Below the pieces are notes generated by a model, which ran no database searches, was not told the origin of the DNA, and was given only the letters and a program-made list of their open reading frames with translations. 31,450 nt of DNA, taken from Rickettsia typhi (GTDB lineage Bacteria > Pseudomonadota > Alphaproteobacteria > Rickettsiales > Rickettsiaceae). The DNA is taken from the NCBI GenBank assembly GCA_945907105.1, contig CAMDSB010000011.1, positions 1 to 31,450 of the forward strand, given 5' to 3'. Positions within the stretch are counted from its first letter, which is position 1; the number at the start of each line of letters is the position of its first letter. A program made the translations under genes and the position numbers. Shown here piece after piece: positions 25,946 through 31,450 of this stretch.

Positions 25946-25974
25946 TTGAAAACTTATGACTTAGCAAGTACACT
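25946..25974 (+). promoter_or_regulatory. Candidate promoter of the PAP2-like gene
   Basis: TTGAAA (25946-25951), 17 bases, then TACACT (25969-25974), 17 bases ahead of the ATG at 25992. The leader would be about 10 bases or nearly leaderless. It diverges from the GlpT-like promoter. Confidence 0.4.
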
Positions 25975-25991
25975 GGTGATATTATTAACCT

Positions 25992-26774
25992 ATGTATATA
26001 AGTATGCAACTCCTCGATATTGTAGCAAAATTCTTCCTGATATTTGGTCAGGAATTTGTTTTAATACCTTTAATTATATTTGGATTTCTAGCTCTAAACA
26101 AAAAAACATATGGCCATGCCATATTTTTACTACTCTTTACCATGATTTTTAGCGCCTTTCTAAAATCTATTTTTCAAATTCCATTAGCAGAGCATCTAAA
26201 TAAAACCGGATATGCGTTTCCAAGTGGTCATATGCAAACTGCAATAGTATTTTATGGTTGGTTATTTATTGCACACAAAAACACCCTAGTTCGATCACTA
26301 GTTTCAATAATATTACTTGGCATAGGTTTTGCACTAATACAACAAAAATATCATAATTTATATGATGTTTTAGGAGCGGTTTTATTTGGCCTCTTAACTT
26401 TATTCGTTTATACGATAGTTCTACAAATCAAATTATTTATGAACAAGCCGTTCTTACTAGGATATATGTTGATTGCTCTTTCTATTGGACTCTTATTCAG
26501 TATGGATTCTCTACTTCAGCACACTTCAATGGCATTTATGGTTCTTGCCGGATTTACATTATCGTGGACGATCTTTTCTGATTCAATTGAAGTAACTCTA
26601 TCTTTTGTTAGATCAATGATCGGCTTCTTTAGTATAATAGGAGTTTATTTTCTAGCATTGCAAATTAAGCATTATACTAACCTTGAATATGACATACAGT
26701 GGTTAATAATTGGAATATCAATACCGTTAACAGCCAAAATATTAAAAATTAAGCAAGGTCATGAGCAACTATGA
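25992..26774 (+). CDS. PAP2-like membrane protein with degraded active site
   Basis: A 260-residue polytopic membrane protein with the PAP2 phosphatase superfamily layout. YAFPSGHMQTA carries the PSGH motif (about 74-84), and KYHNLYDVLGA carries the His and Asp of the third motif (about 119-129). The first motif should be Lys-x6-Arg-Pro, but here Lys is followed by SIFQIPLAEH without Arg-Pro, and the Ser-Arg that normally opens motif three is Ile-Gln. The C-terminal third adds several further helices. It may be a lipid phosphatase of an unusual branch or a binding protein without activity. It overlaps the TfoX-like gene by 4 bases. Confidence 0.75.
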   Translation: MYISMQLLDIVAKFFLIFGQEFVLIPLIIFGFLALNKKTYGHAIFLLLFTMIFSAFLKSIFQIPLAEHLNKTGYAFPSGHMQTAIVFYGWLFIAHKNTLVRSLVSIILLGIGFALIQQKYHNLYDVLGAVLFGLLTLFVYTIVLQIKLFMNKPFLLGYMLIALSIGLLFSMDSLLQHTSMAFMVLAGFTLSWTIFSDSIEVTLSFVRSMIGFFSIIGVYFLALQIKHYTNLEYDIQWLIIGISIPLTAKILKIKQGHEQL

Positions 26775-27097
26775 GCAGGGATTATCTCGAATATATATTA
26801 GATTTACTATCCCACTGCGACTCAATTACCTCTAGGGCGATGTTTGGAGGGTATGGTATGTACAAAAATGGGGTTATTTTTGGAATTATTGCTAATGACG
26901 AACTATATTTCAAAGTTGATCAGTCTAATATAGAATTATATAAAAAACACCAATCAGAGGCTTTCACCTTTAAAGCCAAAGGCAGAGTATCCAAGATGTC
27001 CTACTGGAAAGTTCCTTTATTAGTTATGGAAGATGAAGCCCAGTTAAAAAACTGGGTAGACCAATCATATAATATTTCATTGAAAAAGATTAAGTAA
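26771..27097 (+). CDS. TfoX N-terminal-domain protein
   Basis: A 108-residue protein consisting of one TfoX N-terminal domain: SRAMFGGYGMYKNGVIFGII (about 21-40), ELYFKVD (about 44-50) and the SYWKVP strand. In gammaproteobacteria TfoX/Sxy activates competence genes with CRP, but short single-domain forms like this one occur widely in bacteria without competence and have no known job. The ATG overlaps the stop of the PAP2-like gene (ATGA), so the two are co-transcribed. It is noted that comF also lies in the window, but nothing links them. Confidence 0.88.
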   Translation: MSRDYLEYILDLLSHCDSITSRAMFGGYGMYKNGVIFGIIANDELYFKVDQSNIELYKKHQSEAFTFKAKGRVSKMSYWKVPLLVMEDEAQLKNWVDQSYNISLKKIK

Positions 27098-27119
27098 ATA
27101 TTCTTCTTAAAATCCGCCT

Positions 27120-27201
27120 AGCATTGTTAATGCTAATTTATAGGAGGCTTACCGTATTTATTCATTCCTTGGCTTCCTGGTATTAGAACTAATACGATGT
27201 T
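27120..27201 (+). repeat. Diverged 82-base repeat, copy A
   Basis: The copy starts 23 bases after the tfoX-like stop. It begins with a hairpin AGCATT/AATGCT (27120-27134, loop GTT), then a core from GGAGGCTTACCG (27143) through ATTCCTTGGCTTCCTGG to CTAATACGATGTT (27201). CGTATT near the core start can pair with AATACG near its end. It matches copy B at 28041-28122 over its full length, roughly 80% by eye, with small indels. It could be an intergenic palindromic element or a shared 3' UTR RNA structure. Confidence 0.65.
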
Positions 27202-27322
27202 GAATTACTAAACATTTTAAAAGCTTTTGTTCTTCCCCTTGGAAGTTATATAGTTATACTCTAAATAGTTTTAATGAAGAATCACCATAGGATCAAAAAA
27301 TTGAGGTTCGTCAAATATTTAC

Positions 27323-27350
27323 TTTACATATCATAACTAGGTTATATTAT
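27323..27350 (+). promoter_or_regulatory. Candidate promoter of the beta-barrel gene
   Basis: TTTACA (27323-27328), a 16-base spacer and TATTAT (27345-27350) lie about 40 bases ahead of the ATG at 27390. The region is very AT-rich, so other readings are possible. Confidence 0.4.
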
Positions 27351-27389
27351 TCTCACTTTAATTTAAACAATTATAGTAAATTTAGGTAT

Positions 27390-28013
27390 ATGAAAAAAAT
27401 TATTTTATCGGCATTAGCGACTTCTATACTTTCTGTTTCTGCTTTTTCTTATGCAGGAGAAGATCAGTTCTACGTAAAAACACAAGTGGGTGGAGTAAAA
27501 TTAGATAAGGTTAAGTCAAATAGTGCTAAATTGAAATCAACTAATACTGGATTTTTTGGTTTGGGTGTTGGTTATTATATAACAGACAGCATCAGAGCTG
27601 ATTTAACTTATGACTATTATGCAAATCCTAGCTATAAAGGAACTACACAGAGAAACTATACTTTAAAATACAAGTCGCAAGCTAGCACTATAATGGTTAA
27701 TGGTTTTATTGATTTATTTGATGCTGACATAATTAAAATTTTTGCTGGCACAGGTGTTGGCGTGTCAATGATTAGTACTAAAACTACTTTAACTTTTACT
27801 AATCAAGCAACTGCCACTGATAAAGCTAAAACACAAAATAATTTTGCTTATGCATTATATTTGGGCGTTTCAAAAGAATTTGCACCTAGTATAAATGCTG
27901 ATATAACTTACAGTTACAGAGATATGGGTAAATTCAAGAAAAGTCAAAAAAACTTTTCTCTGGGTGGCATAAAAGGTCACCATATTTCAGGTGGTGTAAG
28001 ATTTGATATTTAG
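27390..28013 (+). CDS. Opacity-like outer-membrane beta-barrel protein
   Basis: A 207-residue precursor with a clear signal peptide (MKKIILSALATSILSVSAFS, cut near YA-GED). The mature part is made of alternating polar and hydrophobic strands, as in an eight-strand OmpX/opacity-type barrel. Examples are GFFGLGVGYYITDSIRADLT (about 54-73), KIFAGTGVGVSMI (about 116-128) and a last strand HHISGGVRFDI that ends in the Phe-x-Ile pattern typical of BAM substrates. Loops are rich in Lys and Thr (TTLTFTNQATATDKAKTQ). It resembles the small surface antigens of Rickettsia such as Adr1/Adr2. It stands alone and is bracketed by the two repeat copies. Confidence 0.85.
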   Translation: MKKIILSALATSILSVSAFSYAGEDQFYVKTQVGGVKLDKVKSNSAKLKSTNTGFFGLGVGYYITDSIRADLTYDYYANPSYKGTTQRNYTLKYKSQASTIMVNGFIDLFDADIIKIFAGTGVGVSMISTKTTLTFTNQATATDKAKTQNNFAYALYLGVSKEFAPSINADITYSYRDMGKFKKSQKNFSLGGIKGHHISGGVRFDI

Positions 28014-28040
28014 AATAATATTGTCCTAAAAATTTAGTTC

Positions 28041-28122
28041 TGCTTTTGTTAAAGCTAGTTTACTGGAGACTCACCGTATTTATTGTTCCTTGGATTCCTG
28101 GAATCAGACCTAATACGACGTT
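28041..28122 (+). repeat. Diverged 82-base repeat, copy B
   Basis: The hairpin GCTTT/AAAGC (28042-28055, loop TGTT) starts about 28 bases after the barrel gene's stop. The core runs from GGAGACTCACCG (28065) through TTCCTTGGATTCCTGG to CTAATACGACGTT (28122). GATTCCTGGAATC in the core is a 13-base palindrome that is decayed in copy A. The hairpin arms differ from copy A on both sides while keeping pairing. Same orientation as copy A, about 920 bases apart. Confidence 0.65.
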
Positions 28123-28200
28123 TGTGATAAGTCCAATAATATAAACTGCCCTATCCCACATAAACGGTTGAAATAGTATAATGGGGATAAGATGTGCATA

Positions 28201-28229
28201 TTGAAGCAATGGATTCTATAGTGTATAAG
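28201..28229 (+). promoter_or_regulatory. Candidate promoter of ccmB
   Basis: TTGAAG (28201-28206), exactly 17 bases, then TATAAG (28224-28229), about 57 bases ahead of the ccmB ATG. Box quality and spacing are good. Confidence 0.5.
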
Positions 28230-28286
28230 TCAATAGTACGTTATATATGAAGTTGAATTACTTTTACCCAACATCGGGCGTTTAAA

Positions 28287-28925
28287 ATGAAAACATTATT
28301 GTCTCAAGAACTTCTTGTTCAGAATAAAGTCTATAACCTAACGAAGTACTCTGTTCTATTTTTTAGCTTCTGTATATTTAGCATTGCTCTCATTAACTCT
28401 CACAATGATGTTCAAAAATTTGGGGTAATATTCTCTTTAGTTTGTATACCATTATCTTTTTTAAGCTTAGCTAATAATTTAATTAAACCAGATATTGAAG
28501 ATGGCAGTCTCGAATATCTGCTAACTATCTCCTCAGCTCAAAAAATAGTTTTATCTAAGTTTTTGATAATGAGCATCGTTACATTCTTTTGTTTCACTTT
28601 AATTACTCCATTATTAGGCGTTTTCTTTAGCCTACCACTAGAGCAATTCGTTTTTTTATTATTAACAGCTTTACTTCTTATAATTTTGGCCTCATCTTTG
28701 ATTGTATTAATAGCATCAATACAAGGGTATTTCCGTTCCAATACTAATTTCTTCGCTATTTTAATTATGCCCTTAATATTGCCTAATATAATTCTTTCTG
28801 GAATCCTTATCCAGAACCTACACGAAGCCTATTTACTTGCGATAATGCTTGGTATAAATCTAGTCATTATTCCTCCGACTCTTTATTTATCTAGTTACCT
28901 TATTGATAATATTTACAACATCTGA
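28287..28925 (+). CDS. ccmB: Heme exporter protein B (cytochrome c maturation)
   Basis: A 212-residue membrane protein with six hydrophobic helices, the CcmB permease of the CcmABCD complex that delivers heme to CcmE on the periplasmic side during cytochrome c maturation (System I). Family marks are IEDGSLEYLLTISSAQKIVL (about 71-90), the loop typical of CcmB, and the GYFRSN segment before helix 5 (about 149-154). The other ccm genes are not in the window, which fits the scattered ccm genes of Rickettsiales. The nearby petC product, cytochrome c1, would need this pathway. Confidence 0.93.
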   Translation: MKTLLSQELLVQNKVYNLTKYSVLFFSFCIFSIALINSHNDVQKFGVIFSLVCIPLSFLSLANNLIKPDIEDGSLEYLLTISSAQKIVLSKFLIMSIVTFFCFTLITPLLGVFFSLPLEQFVFLLLTALLLIILASSLIVLIASIQGYFRSNTNFFAILIMPLILPNIILSGILIQNLHEAYLLAIMLGINLVIIPPTLYLSSYLIDNIYNI

Positions 28926-29031
28926 TTTAGAAACACTCTACTTCATAAGTAAAAAGTTTGTGACAAGGACCCCAGTAGATTAAGATTAATTTAAACTGGT
29001 GTTTACATAATTAATCTATAGTCAATAATCC

Positions 29032-29412
29032 ATGTTAGATATATTTCTTAGCAAGTTAAAGTTTTTACTCAAAAGCCCAATGCTGCTTTTCGTTTATGGT
29101 ATTATCAGTAAATGGTACATTATGGTCATGGTATCGGCTGTTATTGTTGTTTATTGGGTACTTCAAGGCCTAACAGAAGCAGGAGTGCTCCAAGCAGCCG
29201 AAGAAGTTGTATCTAAGGCCCTACGCGACACAAAATCCGTTTCTAGATATTGTATTCCAAAAATTGCAAGACTTGAAGATTTTTGGGATTGTCTACAAAA
29301 CCCCCCTAGATACGAAGCTACTCCTGACGAAATTCACCTAGAAAAAACCGTAAAGAACTTACTAGATTTTGAGAAATATGACCAAACTAAAGATCCTTAT
29401 GCAGATAAATAA
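29032..29412 (+). CDS. Small conserved Rickettsiales membrane protein (possibly DUF2670)
   Basis: A 126-residue protein with one or two hydrophobic helices (about 16-46) followed by a soluble C-terminal half rich in acidic and basic residues (SRYCIPKIARLEDFWDCLQN near 71-90, then PDEIHLEKTVKNLL). I recall a Rickettsia-restricted family, DUF2670, of this size and shape, but I cannot confirm it. Function is unknown. It lies between ccmB and petABC, so a role in respiratory-chain assembly is conceivable, as context only. Confidence 0.72.
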   Translation: MLDIFLSKLKFLLKSPMLLFVYGIISKWYIMVMVSAVIVVYWVLQGLTEAGVLQAAEEVVSKALRDTKSVSRYCIPKIARLEDFWDCLQNPPRYEATPDEIHLEKTVKNLLDFEKYDQTKDPYADK

Positions 29413-29486
29413 TCTAAAGACGACTTTCTAAGTAACGTTTTTTTATACTAAATAACGATATTTTCTGCGTAAACTAAGCTAAATTA

Positions 29487-29516
29487 TTGCCAATGTGAGA
29501 TATCTCAAGTTATAAT
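29487..29516 (+). promoter_or_regulatory. petABC promoter with embedded palindrome
   Basis: TTGCCA (29487-29492), an 18-base spacer and a consensus TATAAT (29511-29516) lie 33 bases ahead of the petA ATG. The spacer contains TGAGATATCTCA (29496-29507), a perfect 12-bp palindrome, where a bound repressor would block RNA polymerase. A second perfect 12-bp palindrome, CTTAAATTTAAG (29531-29542), lies in the leader just before the start codon. Confidence 0.65.
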
Positions 29517-29549
29517 AGCTATCAATCTAACTTAAATTTAAGATAACTT

Positions 29550-30086
29550 ATGTCTGAAGATATTTTTCCCGACGATCCAGATAAGACCACAAGAAGGGAT
29601 TTCATGACTCTGGCAGCAACCAGTATGACCGCAGTTGGCGCTGCTTGCGCGGCTTGGCCGCTAGTAGACTCATTAAATCCCTCAGCAGATGTCTTGGCTA
29701 TGTCATCTATAGAAGTTGACATTTCTAAAGTAGAACCTGGCCAAACTATGACTGTTAAATGGCGAGGAAAACCGGTTTTTATAACTAATAGAACCGAAGC
29801 AGAGATACAAGAGGTTGTAAATACTCCTTTAAAAGATTTAGTGGACCCACAACCTGATTCTGCGCGAGTGAAGGAAGGTCATACAAAATGGTTGGTTACT
29901 ATTGGTATATGTACACATCTGGGTTGTGTTCCCCTTGCTAATAAAGGAGATTATGAAGGATGGTTCTGTCCTTGTCATGGATCACATTATGATAAGTCCG
30001 GTAGGGTCAGAAAAGGCCCAGCTCCTCTTAACCTTGCTGTACCTCCTTATGAGTTTTTATCAGATACTAAAATTAAAATTGGCTGA
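29550..30086 (+). CDS. petA: Ubiquinol-cytochrome c reductase Rieske iron-sulfur subunit
   Basis: The [2Fe-2S] subunit of the bc1 complex, 178 residues, anchored by an N-terminal helix. [13 protein letters not shown] (about 13-25) is a twin-arginine export motif. Cluster ligands are in CTHLGC (Cys121, His123) and CPCHGSHY (Cys140, His143), and Cys126 and Cys142 form the family disulfide. It is the first gene of petABC, separated from petB by 2 bases. All required residues are present. Confidence 0.97.
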   Translation: MSEDIFPDDPDKTTRRDFMTLAATSMTAVGAACAAWPLVDSLNPSADVLAMSSIEVDISKVEPGQTMTVKWRGKPVFITNRTEAEIQEVVNTPLKDLVDPQPDSARVKEGHTKWLVTIGICTHLGCVPLANKGDYEGWFCPCHGSHYDKSGRVRKGPAPLNLAVPPYEFLSDTKIKIG

Positions 30087-30088
30087 TT

Positions 30089-31327
30089 ATGAATAATAAC
30101 GAAACAAATAACCAGTCTACTAAATCAACTGGTATTATTGCATGGATTGATTACAGACTACCAATTTTTTCATGGATGTCTCATTTTGCAGTATATAAAA
30201 CTCCTAAAAATCTAAGCTATCTCTGGAGTTTGGGTTCAATTGCTGGAATAGCTCTAATGATACAGATAATTACTGGAATAGTACTAGCAATGCATTACAC
30301 ACCTCACGTTGACCACGCGTTTGATAGCGTTGAGAAGATAATGCGCAACGTAAATTACGGTTGGTTATTACGCTATATGCATGCGGTAGGAGCATCAATG
30401 TTTTTTGTCGCAGTATATTTGCATATTTTTAGAGGCATATTTTATGGATCATATAAAGAGCCTCGAGAACTTTTATGGATAATCGGTCTAATTATATTTT
30501 TAACTATGATGGCAACCGCCTTCATGGGATACGTACTCCCATGGGGTCAAATGAGCTATTGGGGCGCTACGGTTATTACAAATCTTTTTTCGGCCATACC
30601 AATAGTTGGGGAAAGTATAGTGACTTGGCTGTGGGGAGGTTTTTCAGTAGATAACCCCACACTTAATAGATTTTTCTCTCTACATTATTTACTTCCATTT
30701 GTTATAGTTGGACTGGTAGTACTGCATATTTGGTCTTTGCATACCCATGGATCGAATAACCCTACTGGGGTAAGACTAAAGAAAGAAGATATGATTCCTT
30801 TTCATCCTTATTACACCATAAAAGACTTCTTTGGCTTTGGCATTTACTTCCTAATTTTTGCCTATTTTATTTTTTATAAGCCTAATTTACATGGTCATCC
30901 AGATAATTATATACCAGCAAACCCTTTGGTAACTCCTGCACACATAGTTCCAGAGTGGTACTTTTTACCATTTTATGCAATATTAAGGGCCGTCCCTTCG
31001 AAACTTGGTGGAGTTTTGTTGATGTTTGGCAGTATTCTGATTTTATTTGCCTTGCCTTGGCTTGACCGGTCAAAAGTTCGTAGCGCCAACTACAGGCCAC
31101 TTTACAAATGGGCTTTTTGGGTTTTTGTAACAGACTGCCTTGTTCTAGGATATGTTGGAGGTAAGCCCGCGGAAGAACCTTATCTAACAATCAGTAGAAT
31201 TGCAGCAACGTATTATTTTTTCCACTTTTTAATTATCATACCTACTATCTCAAAATTTGAAAAACCTCTTCCTTTACCACACAGTGTGGAAGAAGAAGAA
31301 AAAATGCATAAAGATGATATAATTTAG
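30089..31327 (+). CDS. petB: Cytochrome b of the bc1 complex
   Basis: The 412-residue heme-b membrane subunit that carries the quinol oxidation and quinone reduction sites. Axial histidines for the two b hemes are at about 98 and 112 ([18 protein letters not shown]) and 199 and 213 ([16 protein letters not shown]). Both pairs are 13 residues apart, as in bc1 rather than b6f. The Qo-site PEWY motif is in [14 protein letters not shown] near 290. The protein is not fused to cytochrome c1, because a separate petC begins 9 bases after the stop. The C-terminal tail is charged. Confidence 0.97.
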   Translation: MNNNETNNQSTKSTGIIAWIDYRLPIFSWMSHFAVYKTPKNLSYLWSLGSIAGIALMIQIITGIVLAMHYTPHVDHAFDSVEKIMRNVNYGWLLRYMHAVGASMFFVAVYLHIFRGIFYGSYKEPRELLWIIGLIIFLTMMATAFMGYVLPWGQMSYWGATVITNLFSAIPIVGESIVTWLWGGFSVDNPTLNRFFSLHYLLPFVIVGLVVLHIWSLHTHGSNNPTGVRLKKEDMIPFHPYYTIKDFFGFGIYFLIFAYFIFYKPNLHGHPDNYIPANPLVTPAHIVPEWYFLPFYAILRAVPSKLGGVLLMFGSILILFALPWLDRSKVRSANYRPLYKWAFWVFVTDCLVLGYVGGKPAEEPYLTISRIAATYYFFHFLIIIPTISKFEKPLPLPHSVEEEEKMHKDDII

Positions 31328-31336
31328 TAATTAGAT

Positions 31337-31450
31337 ATGAAAATGTATAAAATCGTATTTCCGCTTCTTGCTAGTATGCTGGTAATTTTTATAACTCCAC
31401 ATGCCATTGCCTCTAATGTTACACAAGAACACAAACAACTAGTTTGGCCA
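31337..31450 (+). CDS. petC: Cytochrome c1, 5' end only
   Basis: The first 38 codons are present, and the frame is open to the window edge. The N-terminus is a signal peptide (Met-Lys start, hydrophobic core VFPLLASMLVIFI, cut near AIA-SN) followed by a region compatible with mature cytochrome c1. No heme-binding CxxCH is reached. The call rests mainly on its position as the third gene of petABC. Confidence 0.8.
   Translation, partial: MKMYKIVFPLLASMLVIFITPHAIASNVTQEHKQLVWP

Noticed and set aside
26771..27097. TfoX-domain gene plus comF as evidence of natural competence
   Set aside because: Both families are common in non-competent bacteria, the genes are far apart, and no pilus or DNA-uptake gene is in the window.
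27301..27320. GGTTCGTCAAAT as a possible T-arm of a tRNA
   Set aside because: No acceptor stem, anticodon arm or D-arm can be laid out around it.
30882..31190. 102-codon minus-strand frame opposite petB
   Set aside because: It is antisense to the conserved C-terminal half of cytochrome b, and its composition does not resemble a real protein.

Overview
The window looks like a stretch of main chromosome from an AT-rich alphaproteobacterium of the order Rickettsiales, most likely a Rickettsiaceae-type intracellular bacterium. The organism call is inference. It rests on low GC by eye, the alphaproteobacterial ALA synthase (HemA), the petABC set for cytochrome bc1, a CcmB heme exporter, the dgt-argS-SPOR neighbourhood, a phosphate-antiporter-type MFS carrier, an opacity-like surface barrel, short lineage-specific membrane proteins, and salvage in place of vitamin synthesis. 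No rRNA, tRNA, CRISPR array, insertion sequence or prophage gene was recognised.

Layout from left to right. Positions 216-8682 are all on the minus strand: gyrA; hemA-lgt-midA (heme synthesis, lipoprotein lipidation, complex I methyltransferase); yihY-yaaA; and an orphan ParA ATPase. Positions 8827-11473 on the plus strand form the most interesting unit: a good promoter, a clear TPP (thiamine pyrophosphate) riboswitch, a long structured leader, an MFS carrier, a 90-residue SemiSWEET/PQ-loop protein and thiamine pyrophosphokinase. I read this as a thiamine salvage operon. Positions 11578-15713 are five overlapping or touching plus-strand genes: an EmrB-type pump, Mrp antiporter subunits E and F, a UbiH-type hydroxylase and ComF.

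Positions 15859-19544 on the minus strand are dgt-argS-SPOR protein. Next come erpA (plus), a RipA-like membrane protein (minus), and a 536-base gene-free stretch with several inverted repeats. fabD (minus) and slt-bcp (plus) diverge from a 34-base gap. bcp converges on a GlpT/UhpC-type transporter over a perfect 17-bp-arm bidirectional terminator that holds both stop codons.

Positions 25992-28013 hold a PAP2-like membrane protein, a TfoX N-domain protein and an outer-membrane beta-barrel gene. The barrel gene lies between two diverged copies of an approximately 82-base repeat. Positions 28287-31450 are respiratory: ccmB, a small conserved membrane protein, then petA, petB and the start of petC. 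The petA promoter has a perfect 12-bp palindrome between its -35 and -10 boxes.

Taken together, the genes describe an energy-parasitic but respiring cell. It makes heme and ubiquinone, builds a bc1 complex and c-type cytochromes, and imports phosphorylated metabolites and thiamine from its host. Most of the sequence is ordinary housekeeping. The best candidates for something new are the riboswitch-led thiamine operon with its SemiSWEET partner, the repeat pair around the barrel gene, and the operator-like palindrome at petABC.
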